Part shown: in pieces, positions 5,664 to 11,325 of the stretch
Layout of the letters: each line of letters starts with the position of its first letter
Position numbering within the stretch: the stretch's first letter is position 1
Assembly (NCBI GenBank): GCA_021811505.1
Contig: JAJZOM010000170.1
Span: forward strand, 1-11,325
Source: Thermoplasmata archaeon
GTDB lineage: Archaea > Thermoplasmatota > Thermoplasmata > Thermoplasmatales > Thermoplasmataceae
Length of the DNA stretch: 11,325 nt
Direction: 5' to 3'
The notes under the pieces: generated by a model
The model's input: only the letters and a program-made list of their open reading frames with translations
Databases searched by the model: none
Told to the model about the DNA's origin: nothing
Program-made: the position numbers and the translations under genes

Positions 5664-6394
5664 CAAAGTTCTTCCAGAAAAAATTCTACTCTTTTGTTCC
5701 TTTTTCCTTTGCTCTCTATTTTCTTCAGCACTATTTTCCCGATTTCCCTGGAATCTGAAACATGTGTTCCGCCGTCTGCCTGCTCATCCAGTCCCTCGAT
5801 AACAATGAGCCTTACTTTCTCAAGTGAATTGATCAGTTCTCTTCCCGGTGCTGTCCTGGCAAGATTTTCCATTTTCAAGGCTTCCTCCCTTGGAAGTTCC
5901 CTCTGAAAGATCCTGTGCCCTTCGCGTATGAACTCATTGCATTCACCTATGATTTTCTCCATTGTTTCCCTGCTGAAGTTCTCTATGTCGAGATCGATCC
6001 GGGCTCTGTCCTCGTATAGCTGGCCTCCGGTCAGCAATCCCTCTTTTCCATGCCTCTTTGCCACTATTCCATCCACGACATGCACTGCCGAGTGGTGCCT
6101 CATGTGTGCATAACGCCTTTGCCAGTCTATGACCCCATGTACGCTGTCGCCCGGCTCAAGATGTACATCACCTTCCACGTAGTGAATGACGTCATCGCCG
6201 GCCTTTTTGACATCTACCACCTTAACATCGTCCGTCGAGTTCCTGAGTATGCCGGTATCATTAGGCTGGCCTCCTCCGGTTGCAAAAAACACTGTCCTGT
6301 CCAGGATCACTTCGTTACCCTGAACTGAGATCACACGGGCATCGAATTCTTTCATATTCATGTCCGTCCAGTAGAGCTTTTCTGTCACAACCAC
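5663..6394 (-). CDS. alaX: Alanyl-tRNA editing protein AlaX
   Basis: AlaX is a free-standing editing domain that hydrolyses Ser-tRNA(Ala) (and in some forms Gly-tRNA(Ala)) made in error by alanyl-tRNA synthetase. The 243-residue product starts with TEKLYWTD, typical of medium-length AlaX proteins, followed by the glycine-rich TGGGQPNDTG at about 39-48, the zinc motif MRHHSAVH (HxxxH) and EQADGGTHVSDSREIG. In alanyl-tRNA synthetases the last motif is CGGTH, with Cys as a zinc ligand; here Asp takes that place, a change I believe occurs in other AlaX proteins too. The start is GTG at 6394; a GTG two codons later (6388) is an equal alternative. The gene is divergent from the disulfide oxidoreductase and overlaps the downstream hydrolase by one base. 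Confidence 0.92.
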   Translation of the reverse strand: MVVTEKLYWTDMNMKEFDARVISVQGNEVILDRTVFFATGGGQPNDTGILRNSTDDVKVVDVKKAGDDVIHYVEGDVHLEPGDSVHGVIDWQRRYAHMRHHSAVHVVDGIVAKRHGKEGLLTGGQLYEDRARIDLDIENFSRETMEKIIGECNEFIREGHRIFQRELPREEALKMENLARTAPGRELINSLEKVRLIVIEGLDEQADGGTHVSDSREIGKIVLKKIESKGKRNKRVEFFLEEL

Positions 6395-6481
6395 ACATGC
6401 ATTAATCCTAAAAAAGGTTACAGACCTGTAGACCCCCCCGATTTTACCCTGAGAGGACTAATCAAATATGCCTAACAATAG

Positions 6482-6489
6482 TTATATAA
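6482..6489 (+). promoter_or_regulatory. TATA box of the protein disulfide oxidoreductase gene
   Basis: TTATATAA is centred about 24 bases before the ATG at 6509, so the transcript is predicted to be leaderless. This is one of the best TATA matches in the window and argues against the short ATG frame at 6501. Confidence 0.7.
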
Positions 6490-6508
6490 GAAGGGAAAAT
6501 ATGGAAAT

Positions 6509-7168
6509 ATGCCATTAATTAGAGAAGAGGACAAGAAGTACCTGATTCAGGAATTTGAAAAACATCTGAAAGATGATGTTGATCTTGTGGTATTCACTTC
6601 GGAAGATGCAGATTGTAAATACTGCAAGGAAAGCAATGAGCTTGCTGAAGAGGTAGCCGAGGTTGACGGCAAGATTCATCTTGTAAAATATGATTTTGAC
6701 AAGGATAAGGAAATAGCCAAAGAATACGGCGTTGATAAATACCCGACAACGGTTGTTGCAAAACATGGAGTCAGGGACGGCAGGATAAAATACACAGGGC
6801 TACCGTCTGGCTATGAATTTGGATCGCTCATCGATGATCTGAAGAATGTTTCCAAGTGGGAAGTGGAAGTTTCATCCAAGGCTGTGGAAATGATCAAGAA
6901 GATAGACAAACCCGTGACCATAAAGGTCTTTGTCACGCCAACATGCCCCTATTGCCCAAAAGCAGTCGTGACAGCGCATAAATTTGCAATATTGAACGAC
7001 AATATAACCGGAGAGATGGTTGAGTCCCTGGAGTTCGAAAAAGATTCTGAAGAAGCTGGCGTCTCATCAGTTCCGCACATAGTCATAAACGGCGAGGTTC
7101 AGTTCGTTGGTGCATACCCCGATGACCAGTTTGCAGAATATGTACTTGAAGCCTACAGTCATTCGTAA
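6509..7168 (+). CDS. Protein disulfide oxidoreductase, double-thioredoxin (glutaredoxin-like) type
   Basis: The 219-residue protein consists of two thioredoxin-fold units, as in the archaeal PDO family, which forms, reduces or isomerises disulfides in the cytoplasm and may accept electrons from a thioredoxin reductase-like partner. The N-terminal unit (about 1-115) has the redox motif CKYC at 36-39 and its cis-proline in YPT (P79). The C-terminal unit (about 120-219) has CPYC at 146-149 and cis-proline in VPH (P189). Both sites are intact, so both halves may be active. There is no signal peptide, in line with a cytoplasmic role. The composition is rich in Lys, Glu and Asp compared with its neighbours. 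The gene has its own TATA box, is probably monocistronic and highly expressed, and ends at a pyrimidine-rich tract. Confidence 0.93.
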   Translation: MPLIREEDKKYLIQEFEKHLKDDVDLVVFTSEDADCKYCKESNELAEEVAEVDGKIHLVKYDFDKDKEIAKEYGVDKYPTTVVAKHGVRDGRIKYTGLPSGYEFGSLIDDLKNVSKWEVEVSSKAVEMIKKIDKPVTIKVFVTPTCPYCPKAVVTAHKFAILNDNITGEMVESLEFEKDSEEAGVSSVPHIVINGEVQFVGAYPDDQFAEYVLEAYSHS

Positions 7169-7181
7169 TCAGTATTCCCAA

Positions 7182-7194
7182 TCCTCTTCTTTTT
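7182..7194 (+). terminator. Pyrimidine-rich T-tract after the disulfide oxidoreductase gene
   Basis: The stretch TCCTCTTCTTTTT begins 13 bases after the stop codon and ends in five T. It has no stem-loop, fits an archaeal U-tract terminator, and separates this gene from the SCP2 operon promoter. Confidence 0.5.
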
Positions 7195-7200
7195 AGCAGT

Positions 7201-7209
7201 AAACTTATT
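7201..7209 (+). promoter_or_regulatory. TATA-like box of the SCP2/acyl-CoA operon
   Basis: AAACTTATT is centred about 29 bases upstream of the ATG at 7234, so the leader would be only a few bases long. The match is fair, not strong. Confidence 0.5.
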
Positions 7210-7233
7210 CTACGATTTCACTGTTATACATTC

Positions 7234-7569
7234 ATGAGTTCTTTCAATGTTGTGAAAGAGATTGTGGACATGGCGGGAAACATCGCTGCCCTGAAGAATG
7301 AGCTTGCGGGATTCAACAAGTCTTTCCAGATCAAGCCTTCGGACAGTTCCCCATATTATGTGGACATAAAAGAAGGCAAGATGAACCTCAAGGAAGGAGA
7401 ATTGCCCGGAGCCAGTGCAACCGTGTCTGCTACTGACCAGGTACTTTCCGATGTTTTCACCGGAAAGACCGATGCCATCAAGGCGTTTATGCAGGGCCAG
7501 TTAAAGGTTTCAGGAGACGTTTTCAGCGCCCAGAAACTCACAAGCATCATTTCCAAGATTAGGAAGTGA
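7234..7569 (+). CDS. SCP2 (sterol carrier protein 2) domain protein
   Basis: The 111-residue product is essentially one SCP2 domain, a small alpha/beta fold with a hydrophobic tunnel that binds fatty acyl chains, acyl-CoA or other lipids. Typical features are the strand region YYVDIKEGKMNLKEGE, the phrase VLSDVFTGKTDAIKAFMQGQLKVSGD (residues about 73-98) and the closing helix with AQKLTSIISKI. There is no signal peptide or membrane segment, so it should be cytosolic. The next gene, a fused hydroxyacyl-CoA dehydrogenase/enoyl-CoA hydratase, begins only four bases after the stop, and its ribosome-binding site lies within the last codons of this gene. The pairing implies that this protein holds or delivers acyl-CoA substrates to that enzyme; this role is inferred. 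Confidence 0.88.
   Translation: MSSFNVVKEIVDMAGNIAALKNELAGFNKSFQIKPSDSSPYYVDIKEGKMNLKEGELPGASATVSATDQVLSDVFTGKTDAIKAFMQGQLKVSGDVFSAQKLTSIISKIRK
7561..7568 (+). promoter_or_regulatory. Shine-Dalgarno site that fixes the TTG start of the HAD/ECH gene
   Basis: AGGAAGTGA (7561-7569) matches the archaeal consensus AGGAGGTGA at eight of nine positions and ends a few bases before TTG 7574. It overlaps the SCP2 stop codon. It supports the non-ATG start of this internal operon gene, in contrast to the leaderless first genes. Confidence 0.65.
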
Positions 7570-7573
7570 CGTC

Positions 7574-9568
7574 TTGGACATAAGACGGGTTACGGTAATT
7601 GGCGCAGGCATAATGGGACATGGCATAGCCGAAGTTATTGCACTTTCCGGAATTCCTGTTATCCTTGAGGATGCGTTTCCGGAGGCCCTGAAAAAAGCAG
7701 AAAACGGAATTGGCACAAGCCTGGAAAAGATGAAGAAATCCGGGAGGATATCTCCGGAAAAAGCTTCCGAGGTGCTTGGAAGAATAACTTTCAGCAGCGA
7801 CCTGAAAGAAAGCGTAAAGGATGCAGACCTCATAATCGAGGCCGTCCCGGAAATACCTGATCTCAAAATCTCACTGATGAAGCAGATTTCCGATAATTGC
7901 AGGAAAGATGCCATCATTGCCTCCAATACTTCAAACATAAGGATAACTACGCTTGCAAAGGATGTCATCAACCCTGATCGTTTTCTTGGAATGCACTTTT
8001 TCAATCCTCCGGTGGTAATGAAACTGGTTGAGGTAATAAAATCTGAAAAGACCTCGCAGGAAACTTTCGACAACCTCTTTGAGTTCACGAAAAGCATAGG
8101 AAAAACGCCGATCAGGGTCCTCAAGGACAGCCCGGGATTTGTGGTAAACAGGATAAATGCTCCGGAAAGCCTGCTGTTCTGCCTGATAATGGATAAGAAA
8201 ATGGCGAAGCCTGAGGAAATAGATGCATTCGGGAAATTGCAGGGCTTGCCAATGGGACCTTATGAACTGATAGATTATGTGGGAATCGACACGGTGGTAC
8301 ACTCCCTCAAATACTACTCCGAAACCATTGATCCTGAATACGGAAAATGCAAATTTTTTGACAGCTTCGTTGAGGCAAAGAATCTTGGATCCAAGACGGG
8401 AAAGGGCATTTACGTCTGGGAGAACGGTCATGCAAAGATACCGGATGCGAAGCCATCCTCCGTCATTGATCTGATGGATGTTCTCGTGGTGGAGATAAAC
8501 GAGGCCGCTAAAATCATTGAAGAGGGAATTGCGGAGCCGTCTGAAATAGAAACCGGCGTGAAGCTGGGAATGAACAGGCCATTTGGCCCGATCTCGGTCG
8601 CTGAGGGCCTGACCAACGCTGAGATCAAGAAGAAGCTGGAAAAACTCAGTGAAAAGTTTGACACCAGAATTTTCTATCCTGCCAAATCAATACAACAGGG
8701 AAAGTTGAGGGAATTACTTGCTGGAAGGCATAAGGCCACTGAGCCCCAGGCAGGAACTGCTGAGAAAAAGGAACCTGTGCAGAAAGATGGGGCTTCTCCG
8801 GTTTCCCTGTCAATGGATCAGGATAAGAAAGTAGCATACCTGACAATCTCCAACACCAGGAATAACCTGATCAGCTACGATGTCCTGAAGGGGCTTGAAA
8901 AGAACCTGACTGAACTCTGGAACAGTAAGGAGATCAATGTGATTGTGGTCAGGGGATCCGGCGAAAACTTTTCGGCTGGTGCCCAGCTCACCCAGTTTTT
9001 CAGCGGACCAATGGATTTTGCTGAGAATGCGAGATTGGGCGAAAGGACGTTCCGTATGCTTTCGGAGATCCCGAAGATTACCATCGCCGAGATGAAAGGA
9101 TATGTTCTGGGCGGAGGTTTTGAGCTGTCCATATGGTGCGACATGAGAATTTCCACCCCTGATGCCAAAATAGGTTTCCCCGAGGTTACACTGGGGCTTA
9201 TACCGGGATGGGGAGGCAGCCAGAGACTTTCCAAGCTCCTTGGAATGTCAAGGGCAACTTTCCTGATACTCACCGGTGAGAGATTCGACGGAAAATTTGC
9301 TAGTGAAATAGGGCTTGTATCAAAATTGTATGCGGCAGACAGGATAGATGATGAAACCAGATCGTTTGCCGAAGATCTTGCGACAAAAGTTGCTCCAATA
9401 TCAGCGGCTATAGCAAAACGCCTGATCAACAAAGGAAGCGACGTGCCAGCAGATAACGGTCTGGAGATGGAGACTATGGCCATGGGGCTTCTCTACGGCA
9501 CCGAGGATCTCAAGGAAGGAATATCGGCTTTTCTCCAGAAGAGGAAACCGGATTATAAAGGAAGATAA
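7574..9568 (+). CDS. Bifunctional 3-hydroxyacyl-CoA dehydrogenase / enoyl-CoA hydratase fusion
   Basis: This 664-residue protein can hydrate a 2-enoyl-CoA and then oxidise the (S)-3-hydroxyacyl-CoA with NAD+, two consecutive beta-oxidation steps. The N-terminal dehydrogenase has the NAD loop GAGIMG (10-15), S120, catalytic H141 (GMHFFNPP), E153 and N192 (SPGFVVNR). Two dehydrogenase C-terminal-like units follow (about 190-285 and 295-375). A charged linker rich in Ala, Glu, Lys and Pro (about 384-408) leads to a crotonase domain with FSAGAQL (466-472), GGGFE (E517) and FPEVTLG (E537), so both catalytic glutamates are present. The order dehydrogenase-hydratase is the reverse of bacterial FadB and matches archaeal fusions such as the crotonyl-CoA hydratase/3-hydroxybutyryl-CoA dehydrogenase of the 3-hydroxypropionate/4-hydroxybutyrate cycle in Metallosphaera. 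The start is TTG, supported by a good ribosome-binding site. The stop abuts the stop of the convergent glcF-like gene. Confidence 0.94.
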   Translation: MDIRRVTVIGAGIMGHGIAEVIALSGIPVILEDAFPEALKKAENGIGTSLEKMKKSGRISPEKASEVLGRITFSSDLKESVKDADLIIEAVPEIPDLKISLMKQISDNCRKDAIIASNTSNIRITTLAKDVINPDRFLGMHFFNPPVVMKLVEVIKSEKTSQETFDNLFEFTKSIGKTPIRVLKDSPGFVVNRINAPESLLFCLIMDKKMAKPEEIDAFGKLQGLPMGPYELIDYVGIDTVVHSLKYYSETIDPEYGKCKFFDSFVEAKNLGSKTGKGIYVWENGHAKIPDAKPSSVIDLMDVLVVEINEAAKIIEEGIAEPSEIETGVKLGMNRPFGPISVAEGLTNAEIKKKLEKLSEKFDTRIFYPAKSIQQGKLRELLAGRHKATEPQAGTAEKKEPVQKDGASPVSLSMDQDKKVAYLTISNTRNNLISYDVLKGLEKNLTELWNSKEINVIVVRGSGENFSAGAQLTQFFSGPMDFAENARLGERTFRMLSEIPKITIAEMKGYVLGGGFELSIWCDMRISTPDAKIGFPEVTLGLIPGWGGSQRLSKLLGMSRATFLILTGERFDGKFASEIGLVSKLYAADRIDDETRSFAEDLATKVAPISAAIAKRLINKGSDVPADNGLEMETMAMGLLYGTEDLKEGISAFLQKRKPDYKGR

Positions 9569-10804
9569 TCACTTCCTCAATTTTTCAATCAGGAAGTCAC
9601 TTATTTCTATTGTTTTTTCATCCTTCGCGAGATTCGTGAAACATATCGGGCATGCGGTTACCACCCTTGAAGCACCTGTTTCCCTGAGTTCACCATATCT
9701 CTGTTCCGATATCTTTTCCGAAAGCTCCGGGAAGAGCAATTCGTTTGGTCCTCCGCAACACCTCGTTTTCCTTCCGCTCCTTGCCGGAAGGATCACTTCC
9801 GATGTCTGTCTCAGGAGATCCATTGGAGAATTGTATGGACATTCCCTCAGGACGAGGTGGCATGGTTCATGGAAAGTTACTTTTTCCCCGGATTTGCCGA
9901 AATCAAGATCCTTAATCAGATCGATGTAGTGAACCACCTCAAAATCGAAGTCCCTGACGAATTTTGGATATGTATTCTTCAGCAGGTCGAACGTATGGGG
10001 ATCGATGGTTATGATTCTCTTGGCTCCGCTATCCTTCAATATTTTCGTAACTTTCTCCGCGTATATCCTGAATTGATCCGCGTAGCCGAGATCATAGATA
10101 AAGGTCCCCGGATATGGTTCGTTGCTCCCGAGGTATTTTACATTCAGTCCGGAAGATTCCAGGAGTTCAACTATATTTCTCAGGGACTGCGACATACGGG
10201 CATCAAGATCCCTGTCTCTCCTGTTGCTGATAAACCCTATGAGTGGGGGATGTTTGCCCACAAGGCCTGCCATGAATTTGGACATTCTCCTGCCCATCAG
10301 GTTTCTCAAAGAGTTGAGGCTCTTTGTGTATGGCATGAGCTGAAACATGTTTCCCGTATAGAGCAGGTCAGGAGAATTATCATTGAAGTTCAATCCTTCC
10401 GCCCATTTTGACGCTTTCTCCCTGACTCCGAGAGGATTCAGGTACTTCATTGTGGTTGACACAATCATCTTCGCCACGGGATTCTCATTTTCAGGAAGCA
10501 TTCCCGACGCGATTATCTCCCTGGATGTGTGGCTTACGATACCTGCATTTACGCCGGCAGGGCATACATAAAGGCAGGCATAACAGTCAAGGCATGAGTA
10601 AAAGCTGTCTGAAACGTGAAGGATCCCGTCGCTTCCTGATCGCAGATCCTTTGCAAGTTCCTTCGCAACGAGAACCCGGCCTCTTGCTCCTTTCCACAGA
10701 TCATATCCTGAAGGGGATAAGGTAGGACACACACTTTCGCAGAAACCGCAGCTGATGCATTTCCCCACCTCAGCTTCCAGCTTTTGCAGGAGACTTTCAG
10801 TCAA
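9569..10804 (-). CDS. Iron-sulfur subunit of a glycolate/D-lactate-type dehydrogenase (GlcF-like, CCG domains)
   Basis: The 411-residue protein carries two ferredoxin-type [4Fe-4S] motifs, C16xxC19xxC22xxxC26P and C71xxC74xxC77xxxC81P. Two cysteine-rich (CCG) domains follow. The second is intact: C315, C349-C350-G-G and C385PxC388, spaced like the non-cubane cluster sites of HdrB-type proteins. The first (about 222-305) keeps the fold pattern, but PYPG (230-233) stands where CCG is expected and DPHT (268-271) where CPxC is expected, so it has probably lost its cluster. Such subunits pass electrons from the flavin subunit toward quinone. The start is TTG at 10804, supported by AGAGGT seven bases upstream; GTG at residue 13 is an alternative. 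It overlaps the upstream flavin-subunit gene by eight bases, so the pair is one operon. Confidence 0.85.
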   Translation of the reverse strand: MTESLLQKLEAEVGKCISCGFCESVCPTLSPSGYDLWKGARGRVLVAKELAKDLRSGSDGILHVSDSFYSCLDCYACLYVCPAGVNAGIVSHTSREIIASGMLPENENPVAKMIVSTTMKYLNPLGVREKASKWAEGLNFNDNSPDLLYTGNMFQLMPYTKSLNSLRNLMGRRMSKFMAGLVGKHPPLIGFISNRRDRDLDARMSQSLRNIVELLESSGLNVKYLGSNEPYPGTFIYDLGYADQFRIYAEKVTKILKDSGAKRIITIDPHTFDLLKNTYPKFVRDFDFEVVHYIDLIKDLDFGKSGEKVTFHEPCHLVLRECPYNSPMDLLRQTSEVILPARSGRKTRCCGGPNELLFPELSEKISEQRYGELRETGASRVVTACPICFTNLAKDEKTIEISDFLIEKLRK

Positions 10805-11325
10805 ACATCTTACCTCTGTTCATTATGCCGTTGGGATCGAATGCCTTCCGGATAGTCTTCATTATTTCCATCGTGTACTGACTGCCGGTTTCCTCCAGCT
10901 CCATTTCCAGAAGTTCCTTCTTCTCTATCCCTATACCATGTTCCGCTGAGACACTGCCTCCGTGTTTAATGGCAATTTTCCCGAAATCGATCTGGAATCT
11001 GTCAATGCGTTCCATGTGTTCCCTGTTATCTAGGTCCGCATATATGTTGGCGTGTATGTTTCCATCCGATATGTGGCCGAATAGAGCAACCTTGAGGTGA
11101 TGCTCCTTTACCTTTTCCTCGCTTTCCTTCAGTGCAGCGGACAACTCTGAAGCCGGAACAACTATGTCTCCGATTACCACTCTTTCGCTGTTGCTCTCTC
11201 TTTCGCTTAGAAGAGAGGAATAGGCACCTTTTCTTGCCTCATATATCCGATCCATTTCTGTAGGATCTGTAGTTATTTTTATACTTACAGGCCCAAATTC
11301 CTTGAGCACTTCTGCAGCATCTGAA
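10797..11325 (-). CDS. FAD-linked 2-hydroxyacid dehydrogenase subunit (GlcD-like), C-terminal part, 5' truncated
   Basis: The frame is open to the right edge of the window, so the N-terminal FAD-binding (PCMH) domain is missing and about 175 residues of the C-terminal domain are seen. Family marks are GDIVVPASEL, the metal-binding type motif GHISDGNIH (usually GHxGDGNxH, so one Gly is Ser), VSAEHGIGIEKKELL and the terminal KAFDPNGIMNRGK. Members oxidise glycolate, D-lactate, D-2-hydroxyglutarate or similar acids; the substrate cannot be told from this part. Eight bases of overlap with the iron-sulfur subunit gene show coupled translation and suggest a GlcD/GlcF-type two-subunit enzyme on the cytoplasmic face of the membrane. 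Confidence 0.9.
   Translation of the reverse strand, partial: SDAAEVLKEFGPVSIKITTDPTEMDRIYEARKGAYSSLLSERESNSERVVIGDIVVPASELSAALKESEEKVKEHHLKVALFGHISDGNIHANIYADLDNREHMERIDRFQIDFGKIAIKHGGSVSAEHGIGIEKKELLEMELEETGSQYTMEIMKTIRKAFDPNGIMNRGKMFD
10812..10817 (-). promoter_or_regulatory. Shine-Dalgarno site for the TTG start of the iron-sulfur subunit
   Basis: On the minus strand AGAGGT lies seven bases before TTG 10804, inside the end of the flavin-subunit gene. It supports the TTG over the downstream GTG. Confidence 0.5.

Noticed and set aside
5664..5666. TTG start for the metallo-beta-lactamase-fold hydrolase
   Set aside because: The adjacent ATG at 5663 forms the usual TGATG stop/start overlap and is the stronger codon.
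6433..6439. Run of seven C in the gap between alaX and the disulfide oxidoreductase gene
   Set aside because: It is intergenic, with no stem-loop or repeat around it; it could be a sequencing or slippage site but supports no feature.
6501..6518. Short ATG frame just before the disulfide oxidoreductase start
   Set aside because: It has only five codons before a stop and lies upstream of the transcription start predicted from the TATA box.
7510..8124. Open frame of 204 codons on the minus strand inside the HAD/ECH gene
   Set aside because: It is antisense to a well-conserved dehydrogenase domain, has low-complexity Ser/Phe-rich composition, and shows no recognisable family.
8875..9483. Open frame of 202 codons on the minus strand inside the crotonase domain
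   Set aside because: It is antisense to motifs with both catalytic glutamates; the composition is typical of a shadow frame.
9857..10411. Open frame of 184 codons on the plus strand opposite the iron-sulfur subunit gene
   Set aside because: The opposite strand encodes a complete protein with two ferredoxin motifs and an intact CCG domain; this frame has no family match I recognise.
1..11325. CRISPR array, tRNA, rRNA or insertion sequence
   Set aside because: No regularly spaced repeats, cloverleaf-like sequences or transposase motifs were seen on either strand.

Overview
The window reads as a gene-dense archaeal chromosome segment, most likely from the Thermoplasmatales or a close relative. 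I base this on the A/T-rich TATA-like boxes about 24-27 nt upstream of several start codons (apparently leaderless or near-leaderless transcripts), on arginine and isoleucine codons dominated by AGG/AGA and ATA, on T-tract ends instead of hairpin terminators, and on the gene families: AlaX, a double-CXXC protein disulfide oxidoreductase, PduO-type cobalamin adenosyltransferase and a fused hydroxyacyl-CoA dehydrogenase/enoyl-CoA hydratase. The lineage is an inference without database support. No rRNA, tRNA, insertion sequence or CRISPR array is visible, and no gap between genes exceeds about 180 bases.

Positions 1-1789 hold cofactor genes: the 3' part of a dihydrolipoamide dehydrogenase, an overlapping lipB (octanoyltransferase), and a convergent PduO-type ATP:cob(I)alamin adenosyltransferase. 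Together they suggest a lipoylated 2-oxoacid dehydrogenase or glycine cleavage system, plus use of adenosylcobalamin.

Positions 1790-5038 look like a metal/phosphate acquisition block: a DtxR/MntR-type metalloregulator, a PHS-type MFS phosphate:H+ symporter, and a divergent ZIP-family metal transporter. A perfect inverted repeat with the AGGT/ACCT core of DtxR-family boxes lies between the TATA-like box and the start of the ZIP gene. Related GTTTAAC elements lie in the promoters of the regulator and of the phosphate transporter. I infer a small local regulon.

Positions 5022-6394 (minus strand) carry alaX and a glyoxalase-II-like metallo-beta-lactamase hydrolase, coupled by a one-base stop/start overlap. 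From 6509 a monocistronic protein disulfide oxidoreductase follows. An SCP2-domain gene and a HAD/ECH fusion (7234-9568) form a fatty-acyl-CoA oxidation or related acyl-CoA operon. The window closes on the minus strand with an iron-sulfur subunit and the 3' part of an FAD-linked subunit of a GlcD/GlcF-type 2-hydroxyacid (glycolate or D-lactate) dehydrogenase.

The three convergent gene ends overlap by 6 bases, overlap by 17 bases, or abut exactly, which shows strong compaction. The most interesting feature is the candidate DtxR-type regulon, with a ZIP protein whose usual metal-binding histidines are glutamines.
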